Of a stretch of 64,000 nt of DNA, positions 27,077 through 35,347 are shown one piece after another. The DNA lies in the NCBI GenBank assembly GCA_016342415.1, contig JAEIOD010000025.1, positions 1-64,000 of the forward strand, read 5' to 3'. The notes under the pieces are model-generated. The model was not told the origin of the DNA. It searched no databases and saw nothing but the letters and a program-made list of their open reading frames with translations. Source of the stretch: Clostridiales bacterium (GTDB lineage: Bacteria; Bacillota; Clostridia; Peptostreptococcales; Acidaminobacteraceae). Numbering within the stretch: the first letter of the stretch is position 1; every line of letters starts with the position of its first letter. A program made the position numbers and the translations under genes.

Positions 27077-28072
27077 TTAATAATGATTCAAATAAGTCAT
27101 TAATTGCTTTTTATTTGCTTCACTAGTAAAGGCTCTTGTTATACTGTTTTCATATATGACTATATAATCTTCAAGTGTTAAGTCAAAGGTCTCAAAAGTT
27201 CTTTTGACTTCGTCGGTCATAGTGGTATCGGAAACGGTTCTATTGTCAGTATTAATAGTGACCAATAGATCATCTTTATAAAAATCTTTTATCGGATGTA
27301 GTGATATCGACTCAACAGCCTTTGTCTGAACATTGCTAGTTGGGCATACTTCAAGTACGATATCAAGATCTCTAACCAACTCGTAAGCCTCTTCATGACC
27401 ATTGATGTAAATACCATGCCCGATTCGTTCTGCTCCCAATAGGTCAATCGCATCATAGACATTTTGTCCAACACCTGTTTCTCCAGCGTGTATTGTAATA
27501 TGATAACCTAGTTCAATAGCTTTATCGGTATACGGCTTAAATTCATGACAAAAGTCTGCTATTTCACTTGAAGCCAAATCAAAAGCAACAATACCTTTGT
27601 CTAAATAATCAGCACCAATTTCTAGCAGTTCATCAATACGATCCTTAGGCATTGTTCTAAGTACAGAAAGAATTATACCACCTGTAATATCATATTGTTT
27701 TTCTGCTCGTTTCATACCTCTTAATACGCTTTCCAGAACTTGTTTTATACTCAGATCCTTTAGAACATGTAGAAGTGGTCCAAACCTGACTTCCAAATAT
27801 TTTACATTTTCAAGTGCTGAATCCTCAAAGAGTTCAAAGGTTATTCTTTCTAGCGAAATTTCATCTTGCATCACTTGATTAGGCAAGTCAAATCTCAATA
27901 GATACTCATCTAGGGATTGGCATGTTTCAGGTGCTATCAACATCTTTTTTAAAGCTTCAATATTGGGAACGTCTATGTTTCTCTCTACTGCTAATTCAAA
28001 AAGAGTCTCAGGTCTTACACTGCCATCCAAGTGACAATGAAGATCAATTTTGGGTAAAGTTTTGTAATTCAT
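27077..28072 (-). CDS. add: Adenosine deaminase
   Basis: This 331-residue enzyme deaminates adenosine to inosine in purine salvage. The zinc ligands HCH lie at residues 12-14, the substrate loop HAGE near 193, then ICPTSNVQTK-like SNV and the late Asp pair in NTDNRTVSDT near 275. The chosen ATG at 28072 has AAAGGAG before it; the open frame runs on 18 codons into the riboswitch leader, which is not coding. An adenine riboswitch and terminator precede the gene, so adenine should control it. Confidence 0.95.
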   Translation of the reverse strand: MNYKTLPKIDLHCHLDGSVRPETLFELAVERNIDVPNIEALKKMLIAPETCQSLDEYLLRFDLPNQVMQDEISLERITFELFEDSALENVKYLEVRFGPLLHVLKDLSIKQVLESVLRGMKRAEKQYDITGGIILSVLRTMPKDRIDELLEIGADYLDKGIVAFDLASSEIADFCHEFKPYTDKAIELGYHITIHAGETGVGQNVYDAIDLLGAERIGHGIYINGHEEAYELVRDLDIVLEVCPTSNVQTKAVESISLHPIKDFYKDDLLVTINTDNRTVSDTTMTDEVKRTFETFDLTLEDYIVIYENSITRAFTSEANKKQLMTYLNHY

Positions 28073-28098
28073 AAATTCTCCTTTTGCTTTCTTTGTAC

Positions 28099-28149
28099 AA
28101 AAAAAACTTGATGACAAAGAAAACACTACGTGTTTTCTTCGTAATCAAG
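28099..28149 (-). terminator. Riboswitch-controlled terminator in the add leader
   Basis: The stem pairs CTTGAT and the GAAGAAAACAC arm with GTGTTTTCTTTG and ATCAAG, then T8 follows on the minus strand. Its 5' arm includes the 3' half of aptamer stem P1, so aptamer and terminator are mutually exclusive. Confidence 0.85.
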
Positions 28150-28203
28150 AATTATAGGTTCTTGGTAGAGACTCCCAAACCATATTATTGGGATTATACG
28201 AAG
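28137..28203 (-). ncRNA. Purine riboswitch aptamer, adenine type
   Basis: The 67-nt sequence matches the purine aptamer. P1 is CTTCGTA/TACGAAG, and the TATAATCCCAATAATATGG region forms P2 and its loop, with GGGAGTCTCTACC as the junction. P3 is built from AAGAACC and its partner. The base just before the 3' strand of P1, the discriminator at position 74, is U (28144 on the minus strand), which predicts adenine rather than guanine. Because ligand binding stabilises P1 and blocks the terminator, it should be a transcriptional ON switch for add. Confidence 0.95.
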
Positions 28204-28311
28204 TTAATTGCTTAACTTAATTTTTTTCAATGTTATCACACTATTCATATCTTGTGAAGCGTTTTTTTCAAAAAAACGTTTTCCATATAAATATATAATA
28301 ATAAAGAACTG

Positions 28312-29340
28312 TTACTTTCTATTTTCAAGTAGTTTATGAAAACCTTTTGGCAATGCATAATTCTTTAACTCATCATAATCTAACCACTTTATTTGTGGAT
28401 AATCAACAGTCACTTTTATATCTGATGTCATTTCAAACAGCGTCATATGCCATACCAAATGTGTGTAAACATGTTTTGTAAATGATTGTTCTATGATATC
28501 ATCTACCTCAATTAAGAAGTCTTCTTTTAGATATGATTGAATCGTTTCTAAAGCCCGACCGTCATATTCAACCACAGGAAAGGCCCACATACCTGCCAAT
28601 AAACCTTCTCCTGGTCTCTTCATCAGAAGCACTTTATTATGGTGTTTGATATAACAAACCGCAACGTTTACATGTTTCTTTTTTATTTTTTTTGACTTTT
28701 TAGGTCTTTCAGATTGTAAATTCAACTTAAAGGCCTCACAATGTGTTTGGATTGGACACTTCATACATTTTGGTGATTTTGGAGTACAAATGGTTGCACC
28801 TAATTCCATCAACGCTTGATTGTAATGTCTTCTATCCTCAGGCAAAGTATCAAATACCTTTTCTTCAAATATCTTCTTGGACTTTGCATCAGAAATATCG
28901 TTATCCATATTGAAAAGTCTGGAATAGACACGCATAACGTTACCATCAACTGCAGGGAGTTTGATGTTATATGCAATACTTAAAATCGCTCCAGCGGTAT
29001 AACTACCAACCCCTGGCAGCTTAATTATCTTTGCATAGTCTTTCGGGAACTCGCCGTCAAAAAGTTCTACAACCATCTTCGCACATGGAATCAAGCGTCT
29101 CGCTCTTGAATAATAACCCAGTCCTTCCCATAATTTTAAAACTGAATCCTCATCCGCTTGAGCTAAGTCCTGAACCGTTTTATACACCTTAATAAATCGA
29201 TTAAAATAATCGATAACCGTTGTGACTTGAGTTTGTTGTAACATAATTTCTGACAGCCATATTTTATAAGGATCAAATTGATCTCTCCAAGGCAATTTCC
29301 TATGATTGATATGATACCAATCTAATAATTTAGTTTGCAT
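28312..29340 (-). CDS. mutY: A/G-specific adenine DNA glycosylase
   Basis: This 342-residue base-excision repair enzyme removes A opposite 8-oxoG. The catalytic Glu31 is in WLSEIMLQQTQV and the catalytic Asp lies in VDGNVMRV near 132. The helix-hairpin-helix is LPGVGSYTAGAILS. The [4Fe-4S] cluster cysteines follow the exact C-x6-C-x2-C-x5-C spacing near residues 188-204. The C-terminal third is the NUDIX-like 8-oxoG recognition domain. Its start lies 27 bp after the EamA transporter stop, with a terminator between them, so co-transcription is doubtful. Confidence 0.95.
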   Translation of the reverse strand: MQTKLLDWYHINHRKLPWRDQFDPYKIWLSEIMLQQTQVTTVIDYFNRFIKVYKTVQDLAQADEDSVLKLWEGLGYYSRARRLIPCAKMVVELFDGEFPKDYAKIIKLPGVGSYTAGAILSIAYNIKLPAVDGNVMRVYSRLFNMDNDISDAKSKKIFEEKVFDTLPEDRRHYNQALMELGATICTPKSPKCMKCPIQTHCEAFKLNLQSERPKKSKKIKKKHVNVAVCYIKHHNKVLLMKRPGEGLLAGMWAFPVVEYDGRALETIQSYLKEDFLIEVDDIIEQSFTKHVYTHLVWHMTLFEMTSDIKVTVDYPQIKWLDYDELKNYALPKGFHKLLENRK

Positions 29341-29356
29341 ATTACTCCTAATAGTA

Positions 29357-29382
29357 AAGAAAAAACCTTACGGCTTTTTCTT
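29357..29382 (-). terminator. Terminator after EamA transporter gene
   Basis: The stem AAGAAAAAGCC/GGTTTTTTCTT with loop GTAA overlaps the EamA stop codon. The 3' arm itself is T-rich. Confidence 0.65.
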
Positions 29383-30252
29383 AAACTTAAAATCTAATTC
29401 AATTATTAAAATAGCTACAAATATAAGTGTACAACCCATTAACATAAACGGTGTTAATACTTCATTTAATAACAATACTCCAAACAACGCAGCAAATACC
29501 GATTCAAGAGACATTATAATAGATGCATGTGAAGATGTTGTATATTTTTGTGCAATAGTTTGAACTGTAAAACATAAGAATGTCGAGAATATTGCCAAGT
29601 AGGTAATTGAAAATAATTCACTGCCAGATAGAGATAACTGAATCGGTTCAAAGATAACAGCTGTTCCAGTAAACAACACGGCTGCTACTCCCAATTGCAA
29701 AAAGGACAATTTTAGAACATCCATACTCTTAGTATAATATTCCAATGATATAATATGTGCTGCAAATAACAATGCACATAAAAGAGTTAAACCGTCACCA
29801 ATATTAAAGACCATCTCTTTATTAACAGATACCAAGGCAATACCAACTATAGTTAAAGCACTTCCAATAAAAGCTTTATGATGAGGTCTTTTTCTATATA
29901 AGATCCAATACAACAGCGGTACCATCACCACGTAAGTTGCGGTCAAGAATCCTTGTTTAGATGCTGTTGTATATTGTAGACCAAACGTTTGTGCAGCAAA
30001 TGCAAGAAACAATATCGTCCCAACAATACTACCATTTTTCAAGTCTTCTCTTGAAAATTTTCCGATTTTTTTATGTAAAAATATATACATGATGACTGTT
30101 GCCATTATAAATCTATAGGCCATCAATACAAGTGGCGTCATTGTATCAAGTGCACCTTTTACAGCAACAAATCCTCCACCCCATACAGCTGCTACAAAAA
30201 GCAGACTCATATCAGATAGAAACTGCCTTTTTTTATTTGATAATTGATTCAT
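29368..30252 (-). CDS. EamA/DMT-family transporter
   Basis: This 294-residue inner-membrane transporter has ten hydrophobic helices arranged as two EamA repeats. The first repeat starts with LLFVAAVWGGGFVAVKG near residue 13, and the second half has SLESVFAALFGVLLLNE near 245, both characteristic of drug/metabolite exporters. The C-terminus is a short lysine-rich tail. AGGGGG precedes the start. The substrate is unknown; amino acid or metabolite export is typical. Confidence 0.9.
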   Translation of the reverse strand: MNQLSNKKRQFLSDMSLLFVAAVWGGGFVAVKGALDTMTPLVLMAYRFIMATVIMYIFLHKKIGKFSREDLKNGSIVGTILFLAFAAQTFGLQYTTASKQGFLTATYVVMVPLLYWILYRKRPHHKAFIGSALTIVGIALVSVNKEMVFNIGDGLTLLCALLFAAHIISLEYYTKSMDVLKLSFLQLGVAAVLFTGTAVIFEPIQLSLSGSELFSITYLAIFSTFLCFTVQTIAQKYTTSSHASIIMSLESVFAALFGVLLLNEVLTPFMLMGCTLIFVAILIIELDFKFKKKP

Positions 30253-30350
30253 AAAATCCCCCTTTTTTTACTCTAAGGCTACTATAGCAAAAAAAATGTG
30301 ATTTTGCATCAATAAATCCTTTGAAATCATAAAAAATTATATAAATACTT

Positions 30351-30374
30351 AAAAAGGACTGCTAAGCAGTCCTT
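30351..30374 (-). terminator. Terminator after rubredoxin gene
   Basis: The palindromic stem AAGGACTGC/GCAGTCCTT with a 3-base loop is followed by T5 in total on the minus strand, 5 bp after the rubredoxin stop codon. Confidence 0.8.
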
Positions 30375-30379
30375 ATAAT

Positions 30380-30538
30380 TTATTCTAATTCAAAATCATC
30401 TTTCCCAACGCCGCATAATGGACAAACCCAATCCTCAGGAATATCTTCAAACGCTGTTCCAGGAGCTACACCTCCATCAGGATCACCAACTGCTGGATCA
30501 TAAACATAACCACATACTGTACATACATATTTCTTCAT
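30380..30538 (-). CDS. Rubredoxin
   Basis: This is a standard 52-residue rubredoxin, a small one-electron carrier whose iron is held by two CxxCG knuckles: [10 protein letters not shown] at residues 6-15 and CPLCGVGK near 39-46. The ATG at 30538 is chosen because GGAGG lies before it; the open frame extends 22 codons upstream without similarity. It may supply rubrerythrin (22951-23526) with electrons. It is monocistronic, with its own terminator. Confidence 0.96.
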   Translation of the reverse strand: MKKYVCTVCGYVYDPAVGDPDGGVAPGTAFEDIPEDWVCPLCGVGKDDFELE

Positions 30539-30706
30539 AATTATTCCTCCATCATATTGTATTAACTTCTCCTTTAGAATATAACATTTTAGTTTAGCGT
30601 GCAAGTAGATATTGATTATTCAGAATATGAGTGATTATCTCTGTATTAATTTATATAAAAAATCCTAAATGATAACAAGCCCACTTCATAATTCGCCTTT
30701 AAGGTC

Positions 30707-30745
30707 AATTTAAATAAGTAGATAAGTTATATACTTATTTAAATT
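30707..30745 (+). repeat. Perfect 14-bp inverted repeat upstream of the GGDEF-like gene
   Basis: AATTTAAATAAGTA is repeated as its exact complement after an 11-bp spacer, ending 66 bp before the start codon. There is no T tract, so it is more likely an operator or promoter-region element than a terminator. Confidence 0.6.
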
Positions 30746-30810
30746 TATATCAACTAGGATATGTGATTTAAGATAGTATATTGTGGGAATAAATGAATAA
30801 GGAGCAATTT

Positions 30811-31887
30811 ATGATAAAAAAAAATACTTATTCATCGCTTTTGATGAAAGAAAAAAAATTACTTAAAACTATACTCATTCAAAATCTAAATTATATTTTA
30901 ATTTTCTGTATGATCTTCACACTATTTGTTTCTGTCGGTTTATTACTAGATGCCAACAATGAAAGTTTTATTTCCCATGCGACAATATTAATTGCTGTCT
31001 ATTTCGTTATTGTCATTTTAGGCATTCTAATACAACGATTCAGATATAACAAATTAATTTATTATATATTACTTCTAATGTTGTTCTATTTTAGTACATT
31101 GAGTAGCATGTATGTTTACATGCTCAAATGTCAAGCTTCCTTTGAGTTCATTTTTATTGGCATTTTACTTTTATTATGTATGTCTTCTTTCATTTTAATA
31201 CCTCCATTTATTCATGTGTTAATTCTTGGTTTAATTGACTTAACTGCTTATTATTTAATTGCTTCAAGAAGTGAGTCTGCTCTGTTTTATATAATTATTG
31301 GTATTTCTACAATAAGCGCACTGGTACATAATTACTCACGTATTATTGCCCAGATAGATAAATCGGTTTCCAATAAAATCATAAAGGATATGCATGAGAT
31401 TATTGAACATACCACCATAAAAGATGTTCTCACCAATCTTTACAATAATAAATATGTTCATCAGCAATTGGAAATTGAAATTATACGTTCTCTAAGATAC
31501 GATGCACCTCTTTCGCTCTTAATTGTGGACATTGATCACTTTAGTAAAATAAACGATAAATATGGGCAGGTTATCGGAGATGATGTGCTTTCAAGAATCG
31601 GTAATATCCTATTAACAATCAGCAGAACTTCTGATATCTTAGGACGATTTAGCGGTAAAACTTTTATAGCAATATTACCCAATACAATTCTTAATGATTG
31701 TATTATCCTTGCAGAGCGTTTACGTATAACCATCTTAAATAATGATTTTGGACTAGAAGAAAAAATAACTGTAAGTATAGGACTGAAGCAATTCGATGGC
31801 GAGTCACAAAAGGATCTTGTTGACTTATGTCTTCAAAATGTTGGCAGTGCAAAATCTACTGGCAGAAATAAGATATTTTTTGAATAA
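30811..31887 (+). CDS. Membrane GGDEF-like protein with dead active site and intact I-site
   Basis: This 358-residue protein has about six membrane helices (residues 20-190) and a cytoplasmic GGDEF-fold domain. The signature that should read GGDEF is SGKTF, with D and E replaced, so cyclase activity is not expected. Five residues upstream stands RTSD, which fits the RxxD inhibitory site in sequence and exact spacing and may bind c-di-GMP. The ATG at 30811 has AAGGAG before it; an ATG six codons earlier has none. It lies 71 bp upstream of the chemoreceptor gene in the same direction. Confidence 0.85.
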   Translation: MIKKNTYSSLLMKEKKLLKTILIQNLNYILIFCMIFTLFVSVGLLLDANNESFISHATILIAVYFVIVILGILIQRFRYNKLIYYILLLMLFYFSTLSSMYVYMLKCQASFEFIFIGILLLLCMSSFILIPPFIHVLILGLIDLTAYYLIASRSESALFYIIIGISTISALVHNYSRIIAQIDKSVSNKIIKDMHEIIEHTTIKDVLTNLYNNKYVHQQLEIEIIRSLRYDAPLSLLIVDIDHFSKINDKYGQVIGDDVLSRIGNILLTISRTSDILGRFSGKTFIAILPNTILNDCIILAERLRITILNNDFGLEEKITVSIGLKQFDGESQKDLVDLCLQNVGSAKSTGRNKIFFE

Positions 31888-31958
31888 CATGTTATAATTT
31901 GGGTATTGATGAATCGTTTATTAAAACCAAAGCTTTATAACCAAAAGTAGGAGGCCGA

Positions 31959-33260
31959 ATGTTCAAAAGAAAAAAACAAACCCAAATAAAAACAGAAGTG
32001 CCAGTAATCGAACAAGTTGATCTAACATCTTATCATACAGAAGAAGAACTTGTTGAGTTTCTTAAAAAAATAAACAGTTTACTAAAATTTGTTACAGAAC
32101 TCGATTACATTAAAGATATGTTGCTTGGCGTAAACAAACAAGCAGAAATGATTGAAAGTGTCGCAGCAAGTAGTGAGGAAATGACCGCTTCCATAGAAGA
32201 TATATCACATTTCGTTCAAGATTCCTCAGCTAAAACCAATTCTTCCATTAAAATTGCGAATGATTCTATATTGGATATTGAAAACTCATTTAAAGAAATT
32301 ATAGTATCTTTTGAAGAATCAAAACGTGTTCAAATGACGATGGATAAAGTAAGTAGTGAAGCACAGAAAATCAATGAAATGGTTACAATCATTAAAGGGG
32401 TAGCAGATCAAACTAACTTACTAGCACTTAATGCTTCAATTGAAGCTGCAAGGGCAGGTGAACAAGGTAGAGGATTTGCAGTTGTTGCAGATGAAATAAA
32501 AAAACTTGCTGAAAATACAAAACAACAAGTAGAATATATCAACGAAACGGTTAATGCATTGACTCAAGAAATAAATAATACCAGCTCAGCTTTAATTCAT
32601 TCAAACCAAAACTTCGAAAAAGGCAAAGCGCAAATGGATACAGCGGTTGGATCTTTAGACAATATGCAAAGCGATTTATTGGAAATCAACAATGTTTTTA
32701 TTGAAATTAGTGCCAGTATAGAAGAGCAAACTGCAGCGTCACAAGAAATGTCCAGTGCTATAATGATTGTTAACGACGAGTCAAAAGCACTTAATAAGGA
32801 AATTGATAAAACTGGTCGTGCTATCAATTCTGTTTCAAATATAGTCAATGATATTAGAATGGACATGTTAGGAGTGTCTGATAATTATGATATCGATACA
32901 CAAATAGAAATTTGCATGTGTGACCATTTAATATGGAGATGGCGTGTTTACAACATGATTCTAGGCTACGAAACTTTAACAGAAGCGCAAGTAGGTACAC
33001 ACCATACCTGTAGATTAGGTAAGTGGTGTGATAGTACAACCTTTGACAGTAAGGATATGTGTTCTACTATAAAAGAAATGGAAAGCCCACACTCAGATTT
33101 ACATAGTCATGCCAAAAGTGCAATCAAAGCCTTTAACAGTGGTAATCAAGAACTTGCAGAAAAACTATTACGAGATATTGATAATGATTCCAAAAGGGTT
33201 ATTGCAGAACTGAAAAAAATGAAACGTATTGCTAGAAAATCTAATAAGGCTAAAATATAA
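31959..33260 (+). CDS. Soluble methyl-accepting chemotaxis protein with C-terminal CZB zinc domain
   Basis: This 433-residue cytoplasmic chemoreceptor has no membrane segment. A short N-terminal region is followed by the coiled-coil signalling domain with the hairpin tip [19 protein letters not shown] near residue 150. The last 110 residues form a chemoreceptor zinc-binding (CZB) domain with [10 protein letters not shown] near 315, [12 protein letters not shown] near 347 and HSDLHSHA near 385, giving the expected His and Cys ligands. It likely senses zinc or a reactive oxidant in the cytoplasm and signals to CheA. Confidence 0.9.
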   Translation: MFKRKKQTQIKTEVPVIEQVDLTSYHTEEELVEFLKKINSLLKFVTELDYIKDMLLGVNKQAEMIESVAASSEEMTASIEDISHFVQDSSAKTNSSIKIANDSILDIENSFKEIIVSFEESKRVQMTMDKVSSEAQKINEMVTIIKGVADQTNLLALNASIEAARAGEQGRGFAVVADEIKKLAENTKQQVEYINETVNALTQEINNTSSALIHSNQNFEKGKAQMDTAVGSLDNMQSDLLEINNVFIEISASIEEQTAASQEMSSAIMIVNDESKALNKEIDKTGRAINSVSNIVNDIRMDMLGVSDNYDIDTQIEICMCDHLIWRWRVYNMILGYETLTEAQVGTHHTCRLGKWCDSTTFDSKDMCSTIKEMESPHSDLHSHAKSAIKAFNSGNQELAEKLLRDIDNDSKRVIAELKKMKRIARKSNKAKI

Positions 33261-33264
33261 GTAT

Positions 33265-33295
33265 AACCTCTACAACTCGTTTGTAGAGGTTTTTT
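33265..33295 (+). terminator. Terminator of the chemoreceptor gene
   Basis: A perfect 11-bp stem (AACCTCTACAA/TTGTAGAGGTT, loop of 5) is followed by T4 beyond the stem, right after the stop codon. Confidence 0.85.
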
Positions 33296-33375
33296 ATGGA
33301 CATAATTAATTTATAAAAACAAGTCTTATATTTGGGTCAAATTATCTATATACTTGTCTCATAGTGGAGGTAATC

Positions 33376-33621
33376 ATGAGTAAAATAAAATTGACACAAC
33401 CTATAAAAGAAAAAATAATCTATGAATTACAATCTTATTTCGAGAACGAAAGAGATGAGGATTTAGGTAATATTGGAGCAGAGTTATTAGTTGACTTTAT
33501 CTTAAAAGAAGTTGGTCCAATGATTTACAATCAAGCTCTAATTGATGTCCATGAACTAATGGAAGAAAAATTAGATGACATTTATCTATTGGAATTAGAT
33601 GATAAGTATGAATACAACTAA
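33376..33621 (+). CDS. DUF2164 family protein
   Basis: This 81-residue soluble protein is recognised by its N-terminal KLTQPIKEKIIYELQSYF, the GNIGAELLVDFILKEVGP segment and the NQALIDVHELMEEKLDD helix. The family is common in Firmicutes and proteobacteria; its function is not known to me. The ATG at 33376 is chosen behind GGAGG; an in-frame GTG four codons upstream overlaps that site. It is monocistronic and convergent with the ferredoxin gene. Confidence 0.85.
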   Translation: MSKIKLTQPIKEKIIYELQSYFENERDEDLGNIGAELLVDFILKEVGPMIYNQALIDVHELMEEKLDDIYLLELDDKYEYN

Positions 33622-33622
33622 A

Positions 33623-33644
33623 AAGAAGGCATTTCTGCCTTCTT
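33623..33644. terminator. Bidirectional terminator
   Basis: A 9-bp stem (AAGAAGGCA/TGCCTTCTT, loop of 4) sits between convergent genes. T-rich sequence follows on both strands. Confidence 0.8.
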
Positions 33645-33654
33645 AGAATTTTTA

Positions 33655-34494
33655 CTATTTTTGTATTTGACCATCTGGAGTAATTGTTCTCTCTAAATAA
33701 GGAATCGCTTTACCGGACTGTTCTAATGCTTTTCTCACACCTGATACAATTCCACCACAACATGGTACAGACATTCTTGCTACAGTTATAGAATTGATGT
33801 TATGTGTTTTAAATATTATTGTCAATTTCTCAATGTATTCCTCTAGATTATCCAGTTTTGGACAACCAACAAGTGTTACTTTTCCTTTGATAAATTCTTG
33901 ATGGAAATTCGCATACGCATAAGCAGTACAATCTGCAGCAATTAATATATTACAATCATCAAAGAATGATGCATTAACATTTACAAGGTTAATTTGTACA
34001 GGCCATTGTCTAAGCTGAGAGGCAGCAATACCTGAAGCATCACTCTGAACTTGTAATGGTGCATTTGGTTTAAATGCTGGTTTTACAGGTGCTTTAAATA
34101 AGTCATCATGCGCGCTACCACAACCACAAGCTGGAGCATCTTCTGTTTTAAGAGTAATACCTTCATTAGGCTTAACATTAAACGGATCTGCTTTTTTAGT
34201 TTCAGTTACATTAAAAGTCATTTCTTTTGAAGAACCACACCCTTTTGATTCTTCCCCTTCTTTTAGAGCAAATCCTTTTCTATCTGTATCAAATTCATCT
34301 ACCTCTTTTTCGGTTAGTTTAATCGCATCTACTGGACATGATGGTAAACACATACCAAGACCGTCACAATATGAATCGCTCATTAACTTTGCTTTTCCAT
34401 CAACCATTTGTATGGCACCTTGTTCACAAGCACTTGCACATAATCCACACCCAACACATTTATCTTCATTTATCTCTATAATTGTTCTTTTCAT
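33655..34494 (-). CDS. Dicluster [4Fe-4S] ferredoxin-like protein
   Basis: This 279-residue iron-sulfur protein has two N-terminal clusters, CVGCGLCASACE near residue 13 and CDGLGMCLPSCPVDAI near 43. A linker with CGCGSAHDD follows. The C-terminal domain of about 110 residues has several Cys (DCTAYAY, LVGCPKLDN, MSVPCCGG) that may form a further metal site or dock a partner. The start at 34494 follows GGAGG; the in-frame TTG upstream overlaps that site. It is probably an electron carrier, with the partner unknown. Confidence 0.85.
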   Translation of the reverse strand: MKRTIIEINEDKCVGCGLCASACEQGAIQMVDGKAKLMSDSYCDGLGMCLPSCPVDAIKLTEKEVDEFDTDRKGFALKEGEESKGCGSSKEMTFNVTETKKADPFNVKPNEGITLKTEDAPACGCGSAHDDLFKAPVKPAFKPNAPLQVQSDASGIAASQLRQWPVQINLVNVNASFFDDCNILIAADCTAYAYANFHQEFIKGKVTLVGCPKLDNLEEYIEKLTIIFKTHNINSITVARMSVPCCGGIVSGVRKALEQSGKAIPYLERTITPDGQIQK

Positions 34495-34621
34495 TTTAAA
34501 TTCCTCCAATCGGTTTGTTTCTCTTACATATATATTACCAAATATCTATCCCATTAACAGTAACTTGTGTTACAATAATACTATATTTTACACTAATTTT
34601 GTAGACATTATAGGAGTTTTC

Positions 34622-35317
34622 ATGAAATACAATCGAATAATACAAGCTAAATTCATTAAAAGAATCAATCGATTCATTGCTGAAGTAGATATAAATGGTC
34701 ATATTGAAAGGGTTCATGTAAAAAACACCGGCAGATGTAAAGAACTTTTTATAGAAGGCCGCACAATATACTTGCAGAAAAGCGACAATCCCAATCGCAA
34801 AACGAAGTATTCATTAATCAGCATTTATAAAGGAGATAAGTTGATCAACATTGATTCACAAGTCCCTAATCAAGTCATCTCCGAAGCCATTGAAAGTCAT
34901 CAAATTGAAGGATTTGATAACTTGACATACTTAAAAAGAGAACAAACTTACGGCAATTCTAGATTTGATATTTATTATGAAACCACAGATAGAAAAGGTT
35001 TTATTGAAGTAAAAGGTGTCACTTTAGAAGAAGGTGGTATCGCTAAATTTCCAGACGCCCCTACTACCCGAGGTACAAAACACGTTAATGAACTTATTCA
35101 AGGTCAGAACGAAGGTTATACCAATTACATCATGTTATTGATTCAAATAAAAGAAGTTGACTTCTTTGTACCGAACCATGAAACAGATCCAAACTTTGCT
35201 GATGCGTTAATTCAAGCGGAAAAAGCAGGTGTAGAGATTCGTTGTTACAATGCCAAAATGACTGAGGATACAATTCAACTGCATGACATTATCCCATACA
35301 ATCTAGAATTGAAATAA
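34622..35317 (+). CDS. sfsA: SfsA family DNA/RNA nuclease (sugar fermentation stimulation protein)
   Basis: This 231-residue protein has the SfsA layout: an N-terminal OB-like part (AEVDINGHIERVHVKNTGRC near residue 20) and a nuclease-like domain with RFDIYYE, FIEVKGVTLEE and FPDAPTTRGTKHVNEL. The Asp, Glu and Lys residues match PD-(D/E)xK nuclease positions. The ATG at 34622 has TAGGAG in front. The open frame runs 70 codons upstream across the divergent ferredoxin gene, which is not coding for SfsA. Its biological role is still debated in the family. Confidence 0.92.
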   Translation: MKYNRIIQAKFIKRINRFIAEVDINGHIERVHVKNTGRCKELFIEGRTIYLQKSDNPNRKTKYSLISIYKGDKLINIDSQVPNQVISEAIESHQIEGFDNLTYLKREQTYGNSRFDIYYETTDRKGFIEVKGVTLEEGGIAKFPDAPTTRGTKHVNELIQGQNEGYTNYIMLLIQIKEVDFFVPNHETDPNFADALIQAEKAGVEIRCYNAKMTEDTIQLHDIIPYNLELK

Positions 35318-35318
35318 A

Positions 35319-35347
35319 AAAATCAGCAGTCTGAGGCTGCTGATTTT
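35319..35347. terminator. Bidirectional terminator between sfsA and the GH20 gene
   Basis: An 11-bp perfect stem (AAAATCAGCAG/CTGCTGATTTT, loop of 7) separates two convergent genes and overlaps the GH20 stop codon. Confidence 0.8.

Noticed and set aside
34412..34621. Seventy extra codons in front of sfsA
   Set aside because: They run through the divergent ferredoxin gene and its ribosome site. The family start with TAGGAG is at 34622.
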